A DNA stretch of 64,000 nt from Wuchereria bancrofti (lineage: Eukaryota; Nematoda; Chromadorea; Rhabditida; Onchocercidae): contig SSBO01000001.1 in NCBI GenBank assembly GCA_005281725.1, positions 4,014,399-4,078,398 on the forward strand, read 5' to 3'. The translations under genes and the position numbers were made by a program. Under the pieces are notes generated by a model, which did not search any database, was not told the origin of the DNA, and saw only the letters and a program-made list of their open reading frames with translations. This document shows, piece after piece, positions 23,801 to 37,800 of the stretch. How positions within the stretch are numbered: position 1 is the first letter of the stretch; each line of letters begins with the position of its first letter.

Positions 23801-26800
23801 TTTTACATACGAGGATTGCATAAATCAACGAATGCACAATACGACAATTCTGGTAATTAATTGTTTTTAAAGTGCGCATGCGATAAGAAAAAGGTTTCTT
23901 CATTCATTTGAAGGCTATAATGTCCGCAATGGCATCACAAAATTCTTGTATTGCCAGCAGTAATTGATGAGGCGCTTATTCTTATTTCCTTAACCATCAT
24001 TCAAATTTGTTTCACAATTCTCGAAGAAGGAAGACAGTGATAAGCTGGCTAGTGAGACTACAGCTCAAGAATGTTGGTGATAGCAGTAATCAACATAACG
24101 ATGACCAGGATATGATTATAGCACTGCTTAGCAGTCAACATAACAAGAAGATGCCAGTCAACATTTGTAATTTCCAATTTTTTTACTATCAAAATCTTTT
24201 TCAGATAATGAAAAAGCTTTCATTGTATTGCTATTTGGTTTGGGATTGTAAAGATGTCACTGCTCTTTAGAGATAATCCTTGTCTTTCAATTTTCTTCTC
24301 TTTATCTATAAATGTGAAACCTTTAAAGAGGTACAAGATATTTCAAAAAGCTTTATCATAAACTGAAATAATTTTGTTATTTTAAATTCTACTTGGAATT
24401 TGAATTAATGCACAGTTTTAGTACAATCATTTTGTGTGAGTTATGCTTTTCAATATTATTCTCGAGAATTCTTCTTGCCAGTTTGAAGAAATTTCAAGGT
24501 CACACAGAAATTAAATTAGACAACCTTTCATTCCAACCTCACTCCCAGTTGGTTCTGACCAGAAACAGATATCAATTTCATTGGCAATGTATTTTTTTTT
24601 TTGGCATGATAAATACTGAAATTTTCAATTTATTCAGTGCCCATGTTACATTTAAAATCCTAGAAGACTGAAGGAAATTGCGAGAATACTTGAAATCAAA
24701 TATATTTGCCGATGGCGAGTTTATCTCTGGCCAAATTACCTTAGCATAATCAACAATCTCTATCGAAAAAAAAAACATTTTTGTTACATCTTTATTTTAG
24801 AAAGTTCATAATTACTGGGATCACCGTCTATTCATACTTTCTTCATCAATTCTATTAATCTGATCACTATTGCTTATCTTTTTCCGCCGATAAACAGTGC
24901 ATGAAATCATACAGAGAAGTTTATTGGAGTAAGTTTTTTTCAGCGTTCTCTCCTTATCTGTGTTTATTCATTAGAGAGTCATTTGTCCGTTTGAAGAATT
25001 TGACATGTTAAAAAAACAAAACGAAAAGATCTTATCCATAAGAACTAATTTATTTTCTTCTGGCCCATCCTATCACGAAGGTTTCTCCCTTTAAAATGCA
25101 TTGCACATGGGCACCGTTTGTAATTTTTATTTCAATTTATGTGTTAAAGTTGAAAAGAGATGAAAAAAAAATTAGGTGAAGGTGAACAATGACATTCTTT
25201 ACTGAAAAACTGTTACCATCCTCGAACATTTCATTCCTACAACACTTTTTCCTTCCTTTTTTAATTGTACCGAAATTCTTTTCTCTGAGTTATTTCACTA
25301 TTTTTCTTTTTCAGAACTTTTGCTCATCACCTTGAAAAGGTGCAGGAATATTAAGGCTACCGACATTAGTCCCACTATCCTTTTTCATATTTAATTGATT
25401 TCTTTTTAACCGGAAGCTCTAAGAATAGCCACTCATGTTTGTGACGGTGATGACCCGGAAAGTTCAAGAAATATGTATAGCGATTGCCATCTGATTCCAA
25501 AGAAATGCGGATATGATAACATATATCATGCTTCTTAAATTCTTTTTAATCGACTTCTGAGCCATATTTTGCTGTTCAGAATACTTCAGTAAAGAATGGT
25601 TATCTATCCTTTGCTCATTTTTGATCTAAGTTATTCATCATTTCTCCAAATTTGAAATAGGATGAAAATCGTTCGAACATTATTATAATTACTAGAAATA
25701 GTTGACATGTACACTACCATAATTGCGTCTTTCCCTGTTCTTGCTGTATTTATGAATTAGGTTTTGCTTATTTTATATTCATCGTAGTTTATAGAGGAAT
25801 AAATGATCTCATAGTGAAAAAAGATAAAAGATTTAGCTGAGTGAAGAATAAAATTAATGTTGTAAAGCCAACAACCGATGTGCTTACCTGACCCCAATTT
25901 CGCTATCGGAGGAATTGTGCTGTTTGCTGATCTCTTGAATTTATAATGATTACAGTGAAGACTTGCCGTTGATCTGTTCTCTTCTTTATCTTATGTTCTA
26001 ATTGCCATTTCATGTCTTCTTTACCATTTTTAATAAGCCTACTTGTGCTGACCATGGATTGATCGTTTACTGGCACTTCGATTAAAATATTATGGATCCA
26101 GCACTTATTATTTTACAAAATTTTAATGAAGGTGAAATCGTTTATGTGTGGTCAGTTTTAGCGATTCTCTTAAAAAGACTTCATTTATTTTCAAAATGAA
26201 AGCGTTTTTTTTGCAGTCACTAGAATTGACCACTTCTGCATAGTTTAAGCAGGTGATTTAGATAAATAACTATAGTTCATGATTTTAAATGAACATTAAA
26301 TTCAATGCATTTCAAACTATTTTAGGAATTTAGTTCTGCAGATTCTACGGAATTTTTTAATGAAATTTATTTTGCATTATTAGCAAAAAATATTCTAAGC
26401 TACAACAAATTTTAAAGATAGGTTGCCATAATAAGTTTTTTCAAGTTCATTCATAAGTAGCGACTGATGAGATTTTGCGAGGTTCAAATTCGTGAGATGC
26501 AAGTAAATATGCTGATTCCTTATTCCAGAATTTTTTAGTGGAATGAGATAGGACTGAGAGGTTGAAAAATATCAAGAATATTTTCAAGGAGATAATTCAG
26601 AAATTATAAAGATTGGATTTGAATTGAAGTATATTCGATTGTGCCTTGCTACATGTCAAAATTTGAAATCGAAAAATTTCAAGTTGCAACTTCTTAATTT
26701 TGAAATTTCCTTAGCTCCATGCAGATGTATTTATAAGTATTCTGCTGGTTATAATCCCAGCTAAGATTCTGATTACTGTTTGGTAGAGAAGGCCATGTTT

Positions 26801-28897
26801 CCTAAAAAACTTAGCCTAGTTTATTTTACATTTATATTAGCATTCCATAAACATATACTGGGAAAAACGGAAAATTTTGTTGCATAAAATATAGTGGATA
26901 ATGTAGTGAGCATAGGATCTCTTCCCCATTTCAAAAAATAAACATTATAAATCAAGTAGAAAAATCTTTAACTACGTTTCATCCTATCTGATACTTTTGG
27001 CGAAATATACAACTATATCATTGGTCAACCATATTCTACAAATAAATGAACATAATTGAAATAAGGTGATGTAATTGATTTAGATCGCAAATTAGGTGAC
27101 TGTCAGATTTAGATCTAATTTTAAACAAATGGCTAATATTTCGTACAGAAATATAAAGACCTGTGATTCAGAGGGGATATTCTATTATTATTGGTCCCTG
27201 TAAGTTCCTTTCTTATTTCACTAAAATAGCTTGAAAAAATACCAAATGCAAACTAAAATTAGCTAAAAGAGTTGTTTTAAGTCCACAGATATAATATAAT
27301 GAGTAATTTATTGGTCGTAAAACTAATTCTTACGTTAGGTTATGTTTATGTTGAATAAAAATTTATGTTGAACATTTTATTGCTGTGATTTCTTAAACAC
27401 TAATAGTTTTCAACTAAAAGTTAATGTCTGATATGCACGTTTTTGTTTTCCACTGACTTCAGATATTAAAGAATAAGCCAGAATATAACAAAGTAACTGA
27501 CGAATTTTTCGCCATCTAGAAAATGAAAACTTTTTTACAATGATATCACATGTGAAAGGGAGTTGACATTGAGTGTCAACTCCCTTTCATCAGTTCCATC
27601 ACAATGTCGCCAACATCAAGTTCTTTTCGATCTCTATCGACTGAACTCCTCCTCTTTTTATCACTTGAAACCAGCAAGACAGAACAGAAGAAAGCGATGC
27701 CTTTCATTTATTCTCATTTTCAAGATTCTCATCTATCACGTTCATTCATGCATTTTTTTTTTCTGAAGCTTTAAATAGCTTTAAAAATGTGAAATTACTC
27801 AACCCTACTGTTTTCAATTTTCAAAATGAGTGCCGTCTTCTTCGAGTTCAGCCCTATAAGGACTAAATTGCTAAAATTAAAGTTCAATGCCTTTTTTTAA
27901 ATGCTCAGCTGACCTATATTACGATTTATTTTACTTTGAAGCTATTTCTATTGAAATACTTAAACAGCTGCTGTTTTTTCATAGATCCTGTTAGATCTTG
28001 CAATTAATTCAGTAGGTTAACAATAATGAACCAAACTCTCGTCCAGAAAGTCTTGATGCAAATAGCAAAAGTCAAGGTAAGGTAATTCAAGCCAGGGTTA
28101 TTTAAATTAATTCAAATAGGCATAGAACTTGAATTATTAGTAACAATTACTGTCATCCTATCATATTAAGAGCTTTTATGAATATCATTAACCGATTAAA
28201 CTGGAAACAAAATGCGATTATGGCATGAATAGCTTGTGTGTTTACCGGTCTGTCCAACTGATTGAACTTACGGTAACATGAATGTTTACAGTCCTACTAC
28301 AAAATTTGGGTTAGTCAGAAAATGCCCCTACCCTTTTGTCAAATTTAAAAACCATTGCTTCTAAAAATTTGTTTGTTCAATCCTGCATTCTGCGGATCAT
28401 TTGAACTTACATAAAGACTCCATTAAACCTTACGTGATAAAATCTATTGTCCGTAACTTCCCAAATTAATGCTATTCTATATGTTTTCAAAGGAATTGCC
28501 ACAAATACTTATTAGTATGCCTTTGCTCTAATTCCCTTAGTTTAATAATCTGATATAGGCGACTTACATCCACTCACAATCCTTCACTTTTACTGTTTTA
28601 AACTTTCTCCTTCAATTATAATCAGTTGAACGCATACAATTAGATATCCATGAATGCATTTGAGATAGAAGGCCAAACATGGCGGCGAATAAATAGCATT
28701 TAGCAGGCTCCCAGCTCTATTATTCATTGCATTTCACCTACATTTTTCTTCTCTTTCCAGTAGAATGTTAAGTTATGCAGATTTAAAACTACTGTAAAGC
28801 AGACTATATATAGTATTCTGAATGTCAAAGTTCATCTCCAGGATTGAAGCCAAGTAGTTTCAACGACTGGTAAAAGGACAAGCTATTTGGTCGTAGA
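20801..28897. other. 8-kb region without a supported gene
   Basis: AT-rich DNA between the RING gene and the FBN-1 start. Isolated open frames (22672-22908 minus, 24007-24270 plus, 24393-24671 plus) have no recognisable domain and no phase-matched neighbours. A GC-richer stretch at 21250-21350 with interrupted self-complementarity and a perfect hairpin at 27554-27588 stand out. The part nearest 28897 presumably holds control elements of the FBN-1 gene; an acceptor-like CATCTCCAG at about 28840 could receive a spliced leader. Confidence 0.55.
27554..27588. other. Perfect 15-bp hairpin
   Basis: Arms 27554-27568 and 27574-27588 (left arm GAAAGGGAGTTGACA) are exact reverse complements around a 5-base loop. 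It is preceded by the 10-base palindrome TCACATGTGA. It lies in intergenic DNA about 1.3 kb upstream of the FBN-1 ATG. There is no T-run consistent with a terminator and it is too short for a typical miRNA precursor. Confidence 0.85.
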
Positions 28898-31800
28898 ATG
28901 TTACATCCATTATTGTTGTTATGGACGACGTTGTTTGGCGCATTATTGTGTCCTAGTAATGCAATCACAAAAAGTTTTGTGAATTCGTCGATGCCTGACA
29001 TGCGACCGACATTTGTTGTTAACTTTGACACCGGTACTGTCATTTGTCAACATTCACCACATCCGGATGATTTACACTTGCATCAAATCTCGATTATATG
29101 TGATGGCAAGCCGGATTGTTACAGTAATCCAGCAATGCATGACGAAAGCTTCCCATACTGTGGTACGTTTTCGAACTGTAGTAAGATTTTCTAATATTTG
29201 CCAAGTCTTTACAAAAGGATTAGAGAATCCTAAAACACTTAAAATTGGAAAGGTTCATTAGTTAAAATGTTTTTGTCAAAAGTTTTTCTAGAAAATGAAT
29301 TTCATTGAATCACCAGTCAGTCACTTCTGCTTTTCAATATCCTTGTCACTTGGGTGAGATTTGAAAAGAAATACGAGAGTGGGAAACTTGAAATACGAGA
29401 GTTGGGAAACTTTTTTCAGTTATATAAAGACGAAATGTTTGTAGTTTCTGCGTAATTCACGTCCTAAATACCGAACATTGTTAAGCAAGCGAAAACTTCA
29501 TGTTCTGAAATTGGTTTCAAGAAGAAAGTTTACTATTTGATTTATAAGGTTATATGTTAGTTGGGTTATGGTAAAAGCAGCCTATAATCGAAAGAAAACA
29601 ATATAAAAATTTTCAAAATGCAATACCGATTTTGCAATTTGCATTATTCATTGTTAAGATAAAAGAAGATTTATTGCGAGAGAAAAAAATGTAAGAGGAA
29701 AATTAAGACTGTAATTAGCAAAACATTCTAATTTTCACTTCGGGTAACAGTATTCGAGATGTCATTTCCCTTAAACAAACTGCAGGGTTTTTTAAAGTGA
29801 CTGAATCAGTGAATTGCTTTTTCTAAATTGAAGCGATTTATCCACGCCTTCTCTTAGAGATTAGAATTCTGTACTGTTTTGACTGTTCACATCACTGTAG
29901 CATGTATCATGTATCGATGCCAATGAACTTCTTCCTTTTTGACTTTCTTGCTAAATGGGTGAGCTGGTAACAGTTACGAAAAAATACCGTCATCCCTCAC
30001 TTTTATGCGGCAACGTCATAAATACGCCTTAAAAATTTGTGACGAATCAGCGAATCGGAATTCTTTTGTCAAAACTGTATCGCATGTTACCTGCAAACAA
30101 TTGAGGTAATTTTCTACTGAAGAAAAAGAAAACTTGACAATATTTCATATATAATAATTTTTATTTAGAATGAAAAACATTTGTAATAGGATTATGAAAA
30201 TTGAAATCACGAAATGTTCTATTGGCAATAATAAATCAGTTTTACTATATTTACCCAGCAATTCTTTATCCCAGTTAAAACCCAAAACTTTTCCTATTTT
30301 CTTTTGATTCTTAGTGTCCATTACAACTGAACAATTTAAGCATTTAAAATACTATATATGAACGGTAAAATATTTAGTCAAAATCAATCCTAATTGTCAA
30401 GAAGTCAAGAATCACAATTATCAATCAATTAATAAATTAATTGGCCTATTCTTTGGCTTAGTTGGATAATGAAATTAAATCTGTAATTAACTGCTTGAAA
30501 TATTTCAATTAGCAGTCACACTTTTTGCAAGTGTCAAGCATTGTGTAAGTTTCAGTTTTCTTATCAATTATTTCTGAATTTCTCAGAAGAAACTCGGAAC
30601 ACTAAAATTTTCATTTAATCGCCTCATTTTCAAGTACGAATAACTTTCTCGCTGATAAAATGAAACTTAATACTAATAACAGGATCTAAAAATGACTGCA
30701 ATTCCTTGCTGATATATGGCAAAACAGGGTTATATACATATTTCAACACACTGATGTCAAGCATATCGCCGTATGATGGAGGCCATCTTATGTCAAATAG
30801 TCGTATATCAGTTCCTTGAAAGTAATTCGGAAGACTAAATTTCAAGATTTTTTATTTAATTTATTTGTTTGTCAAGTTAAATATTTGGATGTAGGAATAT
30901 GCAAACACTAAAGAAGTTGCTTTTCAAAAGTTCATAAAAGAATCATGATTTACCATTACTAATCCTTTTCACAGTATATTCAAACACACTAGTAAATGTC
31001 TGATTTTAATTTTTTTAATTTTAAAAAAGATGTGTTGCATGCAGGTAGCCGGTGTAACTCGACATGCAGTCAGCGGGGTGCGTGCTTGTTCGATGGAACT
31101 CAGGGACAGTGCTACTGCAATGCCGGATATCATGGTCCTCACTGTGAGCTTAATGGTATGACCCTCGGATGCCTTGCAACTATTTAAAGAAGTTTCCATC
31201 CTGAATGATAATTTATACCTCCCCATCAGCAGCAAAAAACTTAGTAAGATTTTTAGGATTACAGGAAGTGAATTTTTTTTTTAATTCGTCTTCAGATGAC
31301 AATGAGTGTAAGGATAAGCCATGTCATTGGTTGGCGCATTGCCGTAATACTTACGGCTCATATTCTTGCACCTGCTTCCCGGGATTTCAAGGAGATGGAC
31401 ATGAGTGCTCTGGTAAGACAAGTTTTATAACTCCTTTTTTCTAATTCTTATAAAAGTTCACTGACTACCATTAGAAAATGAAAGGATATTTTCACTTATA
31501 TCTATTAATACCAAAACAGATCATTCAGATATTTCCGGAATTATTTTCATTTCTGACTCTAAATCACTTCTTAATTCTAAATAAAAAAAGAATATGCGTA
31601 GTGGCATCATCATAATGAATATTCATATTGAGCAATGCTATCATTCGTTTACAGCTAAGTAAATGTTTATAATAGAGGAACTGGATTTTTAAATTCTAAA
31701 AATTTTGATGAATTTTGATGAAAAAATCATCTTTCATCTCAGGTCTTTTCGAGTCTTCTCTCTATATATTTCTCCATCTCTCTCTCTCTCTCTTAGTTAT

Positions 31801-34800
31801 CCAAATCTCCTGGTTATTCTTTAATCCTTTTATTGTTTATCAGATAGATAATTTTTAAAGAGTTCCAACTACCTACTCCTCTGCAAGTGTAACTTAGGTA
31901 CAACTGACTCATTCAGTTCTATTTACTGAATTCCACAATTGGAAATTGAAAGTACTACTTTAATCATAGTCCAAGTATCATTTTAAATTTCCAGTTATTA
32001 ATTGTTTAATTATTTCGTCATGACATTTTATTGGAATAACCGATCGTATAAATAAATGGTCAAATGGTCAAATCTTGTATTCTTTCAAAGTTGGCCTCTT
32101 CCGACTGAATATCTAAGAAGTTGTGTATTTTGAAACTTCCGAAAGAGTTCATCAAGATTTTTCTTCGGAGAAAAAGAGAGGCTTGCTAAAAGATTTGGAT
32201 CATGAATAGATAAGCAAGAATTATGGTTGCTTTTAAAGATGGGAATGTGATGCTTATATGTGTGAAATTTATGAGCATGGGTTCAAATTTAGTGGGACAA
32301 GGCCATCAAAAGTCGTGATGTTCGATGGTCCCATTCAATATCAGCAACAAGATTTTTATTTGTTGCTGATCAGGAGAACCAAATTTCTCCTTGATAGATT
32401 TTGATTAAAATTTTCCCATCAACCTGCTGCTTGTCAGTCTTGCGAGAAGCATAAAAACTAAATAGGAGCAAATTGGACCATATGAAGTAATTTAGGTTAA
32501 AGGACGTGTTTTCGCAATATTTTCTTTTCAACGCAGTACGAGGTCATTGCCATTGCCTGGAACAATTTCTATAATTCCTTTGGAATAGAGGCAAGTAGTA
32601 AGAATAGAAAGTACCGGAAAATTCACCAAAAATTAATGTTGCGCCAGTTCAAACTTACTTCACTTTCTAGTCCGAATGTCAACAGCCAAGTGATACAAAA
32701 GAATTTCTTGAGTTGAAAAAATCTGCGAAATGGTACGGATATTTTTAATACAATGAATACTGAATATTTTGGCTATTGAAGTTCAAGGAGATATTTCGGA
32801 ATTAGAATCATCAAGAAGAATAGCTTAGAGAAAGGAATTAAAAAATACTGGAAAGCTGCAGTAGTTAATAATAATAGAAATGTGCGATAAAAATATATCA
32901 AAAATTTACGCTATATCTTCAACCTATTAATTAGTAGGAAGTGAGGCCTGTTTATCATGTGAAGGACAAGAAATCTCTCGACATAGGGATAAAGTTGACA
33001 GCATCATAACGATCTAAGATTGTCAAAGCTGCACCTACGCACTAATAGCTACGATATAATCAGTTTTATAGCATTGATTTCAAATCTAAAAGAATACAAA
33101 TATTTTTAATTTCCAGATATTAATGAATGTGAGACAGGAATAGCGCAGTGCCCGGATCATTCAACATGCGTCAATCTGCCGGGGACGTATTTCTGCAATT
33201 GCACTGAAGGATATCAACCACTGGGCATACCTCTTGAACGTTGCGCTGGTAGTTAATTTTATTACTGACAAGAGTTCTTTGGAAGGAATATAAAAGTAAC
33301 AAATACATTTAAATTTCTTCCTAAATTCAGTTTCCTCAGCACACATATATTTGAATAATAGAAATGTGCGATAAAAATATATCAAAAATTTACGCTAGAT
33401 TCCACTGTACAAATTAAGAAGACATCAACTTGAAGAAGTCAGAGGCCAAGAAAAATTACTTTCTCTCTTGATCAAATTAATATCTGTTACATGTGATGCC
33501 TTACATCGTTGAATTATCATGAAAAGTTTAAAAGCCATAAAATCTTCTGCACACATCAGATCACTCAGTGGTTACTAAGAGATAAAAATTTTTACAGATA
33601 TCGATGAATGCGCACAAGAAATGCATGATTGTCCAGAAAATTTTAAATGCCAGAATGAGGTGAAATTTTACTTTTCATGATATTAGAATAACTTGTCTAT
33701 GCACATCCTTAAAGCATTGATCAGTATTCGGAAAAATTCATAATTTAAGCATTTAACAAGTTATGTGGTTATGATAAGTCAATGGGAAGGTCTTGGAAGT
33801 AAAAACTAATATTGTTTGATTTTGAATAGTTTCTGCAATGATGATTATCAGTAATAATCTGTTCTTCGTGAGAGTTCATAGAATTTTATTTATTTATTTT
33901 TCTTTTTTTCTAGGTTGGTAAATTCAAATGCGTGGAAAAATGTGACACTGGATATCGTTTGGTGAATGGGACATGCATCGACATCGATGAGTGCATGGAA
34001 AAGATTTCTGAATGCAACAATCGCGCTAGCTGTGTGAATACGGCTGGAGGTTATCAGTGCATATGTGAAGATGGTTTTACCGGAGATGGTGAAAACTGTA
34101 CACGTCAGTCTTTTGAACTTAAGTTTTAGACAAATTTCAGATCTTCTGTTCAAATATTGCATTATAAAAATGAAAAGACTAATTGAAATAAATTTTAGCG
34201 ATAAATGATTGCAGTCAACAAGAAGGTATTTGTGATCGACATGCTTTTTGTATTGGTACTCTGCGGATGTGTATATGCCAGTCAGGATATGTTGGTGACG
34301 GCTTGAATTGTTATGGTTAGTTTCTTCAAATTCCAAAAATTTTACCCCAATATAAAAAGCACATGTTAGTAAAGGTTATTATCATTATTTATATTCTTAT
34401 TTTCACATGTCGTATTTGAACTCTACCATACTATCAAGACAAATGTCGCAGATCATACAGAAATTAACGTGTTATCAAATATTTACAGATGTAAATGAAT
34501 GCGCAGCAAGACATAATCCTTGTGAAGGTCAAACCAGTGAATTGCGTTGTGTGAATATTGATGGCGGCTATATATGCTGTGAGCAACATTTGGACGACAA
34601 ACGATGTATTAGAGGTATCTCTGCTTAAAAACTAATTTTTAACTAAAAGGAAAGGTAAAAAAATCTCAGTGTCAGTGTTGAGGGGAATCCCTTTTTTCGG
34701 AAGAAATCTTGAATAAAGTGATGGAGAGGGAAAATAAATCTCATCTCACTTGTAAGAATAAAAATATCCGTTTGGAGAAACAACTTTAATTTGATGTTAG

Positions 34801-37800
34801 ATTTAAAATAAAAATAATATTTTTGCTATTTCGTAATTTCTAGAAAAAGGTGCATTTTGTTCTGGCGGATGTGGACTACAAGCCGTGTGTTACAACGAAA
34901 CATGCCAATGCATGGAGGGATTTAGTGGTGATCCTCGAGTTAAGTGTTCTGGTAAGTAGTCTACTTTCAAACTTTTAAATTAAATAATATCTTAAGCAAT
35001 TTCCGCTAAGTAGAATTTGAATTTCTTCGAATTATTTTGTCAGAGCTTTCTTTCTTGACAATTTCCGAAATAAATTTTTTGAAGTATAGATTCACTAGAC
35101 TAGTCGATCATTTATTATTCTGAATTGTAGCCAGTGGAATGTTTATTGAAATGGTCTACGAGAGTTTTGTCTCCTTTAAATAATCAAAGATTTTGTAATA
35201 ATTTTGATCATCATGATTATTGCGAAGCAATTTCTTTTTATCTCTTGGAAATGAAGTGATTTTGTATTGCAGATATAAATGAATGTGAGGATGATAAACA
35301 GTGTCCGGGTGCTGGCGAATGGTGTGTTAATCTGTTTGGTGGGTTCATTTGCTGTAGTGCTGATTCAAAGAATCCTGAATGCCTTGGCGACAATTCTAAA
35401 CTTAATGGTAATAATTTCATCATGATATTTATCGTAATTAGTATATTTACTGTAACTATTCATAATCGTTTTAATCATGTTTGTGAAATAGTGTTACATA
35501 TATGCTTCACAAAAAAGTGTTGATGTCAGTTTTTATCCCATTTTTGGAACAATCATTACACTGAGATTAACCTGATTACATTAGGTAATGGCAGCCTGTG
35601 TCACTTACAAATCGTCAATTGTTCCGTTCACATGTCACACACATAATTAAAGGCATTCGAAGGGCTTTTTCGACCGGCAGTATTCAACAGAAAACAACGG
35701 GAGGTTTTCTGACCATCGATAAGCAGGTGATATCGTCAAAACAGTTTGGTCTTGCATGCTATTTTGGATGCACTGCTGATTCACATTGCGTTAATGGTAC
35801 TTGTCACTGTAACGATGGCTTTATTGGGAATACTTTCGAGGGTTGTGCAGGTAAGTCATTACTTTTCGACCGATGTTTTCGCCTATATCCTTATTGAAAA
35901 AAGTTTTGTTCTGTTTAAATTTGGTGTAATTTGAGAAAGCAGAAGAGCTTTGTCACTTTGAAAGAGTAATTTCATTGTTTCTTGCAGATGTTAATGAATG
36001 CGAACTTGGCCTATGCAATCAATCAGATTCATGGTGTGTTAATTTGCGTGGCTCATTCGCATGCTGCACAGCGAATTCCACCTTATCCGACTGTATTGGC
36101 TTAGAAATCACTGATGGTCGTGAAAATGATATCAGTGCTGATAACACTAAAGGAGAGAATTTTACCCTGCCTTCTGCTATCGAAAAAGTTACAGGCAGTA
36201 TGAGAGCTAATACTTCTGGCTCTGGTAGTGCTAGTGATACTGGCAATGCAAATGAATCTTGGAGTGGTAGTTCCAGTAATGGTGAATTGAGTGGTAATGG
36301 GCAAAAAACTAATTGGGCTATTGAAACGGTTGGGGAATGGAGAAATTTCACGGGTCATGCGATAATTATTGGCCGTGGGCGAATTGAAAGCAAAAAATGG
36401 AATGTAGCAAAAGACAAAAATGAAGCACAGATTGGCATTGGTATGATTCAAATCAGAGATAAAAAGAAAGTTAAATCAAGCATTAATCTTTACTGTTATC
36501 ATTATAGTTATAAATAATCATTATAGTCAATTTTGTCGTGTTTTAATTGACGACGATCAAACAAATTGTTCAATATCTTTTAATATGTTTTTTTCAAAAA
36601 TTTTCAATGCTTTTAACATCTGAATAAGCGTACCTCTTGTACTTCAACTTTCTTTTTACTTTTTACGTTTGTATTCCTGCTTCTTATTTAATATTCGCGT
36701 AATTAACTCTTAAAAGTTCTTAAGCTAAATTGCTTTCATTTCACGACCAAATATAATGCACAGTTGTTTAATAAGCCATATATCAAATTAGAGAGTATCT
36801 TGTTAAACGATCAGGTATTATTCTATCTCTAACGCGATATAACTTCTTCCAAAATTCATTTAAAATTGCATTTGAACTTATTAAGATTCACCGAATAGCC
36901 ATCTTTTTTTTTACCCATTTCCTCGAAAATTTTTAATATTTGTTTGCTTTTAAGTTTAAAATTTTAGAAGAGCACAGAAATCGGACGGAAGAAGGGAAGT
37001 ACTTCGCATCTTCAATCAAAGAAGAAAGAGATGAAACTGGTGAAAGGAGCAAAGGAACCGAAGGATCTGGCGAAGATATTGAAATCAGCGATGGAGTAGA
37101 AAAAACAGCTCATGATGGAACTCTAACTTCGCTATCTTCAGAAGCTAATAAAAGTAGTCAAAAGGAATCTGATGAAATCTTGACGAGCACTACAGCTTCA
37201 TCAATACTAACGACTAGCAATTTCAGTGAAGTGCTTAAAACTAGGGAAGAAGAAACCAAAAAACCCGAAATCGTCATGCTCCATTATTCAAAAGCGCCAG
37301 CAAATTATACGTCTACTCAATCAAGAATATCGTTCGAAAGAAATCCTGAAAGCTCGACTCTCCCTACTTCAATTCTAAAGTTTTCGAAAACTTTAGCGTC
37401 AGAAGCCCGTGGAAAAGTTTTAGGTGAAACGAATACCACTCGACATAATTCTAGAAAATTCACAACTTCCACAATCTCTGAAATTACTAAATATAGCACA
37501 GATGCTGAATCTATTTCTGAAGCAGGACCAATGAAAAGTGAAGAACTAGAAACAACTACAATTCTGGAGATTAGCAAAACAGAAAAAACGATTTTGGTAA
37601 CGGAAAGTAGTTTGACAAAATCCAAGGAATCATTAGCTAGAACGGGGAATGACAAAAGTAAACAAATAGCGAAAGCTACGAACAAAGAAACTGTTTTGAC
37701 AATACCATCGAACGTGAATGATGAACTCAGAAGCACTGCGTATATTACCAATGAAGATCTTGAAATGCAGACGCGGTTGACTGGTAAGGAAATTGATGAC

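Larger units (their letters stand above)
31045..36100 (+). other. FBN-1 EGF/cbEGF block 1
   Basis: Exons 31045-31155, 31296-31412, 33117-33248, 33598-33659, 33914-34103, 34199-34315, 34489-34614, 34844-34951, 35273-35407, about 35653-35850, and the start of 35988-36440. Calcium-binding signatures at exon starts include [40 protein letters not shown] and DVNECELG. Several modules end in a CC pair instead of CxC ([24 protein letters not shown]). These look like half-length or variant modules paired with the following exon, in the manner of fibrillin hybrid-type units. One EGF is split by an intron at 33659/33914. Confidence 0.85.

Noticed and set aside
27554..27588. miRNA precursor or terminator
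   Set aside because: The stem is only 15 bp with a 5-base loop and no U-run, so neither class fits.
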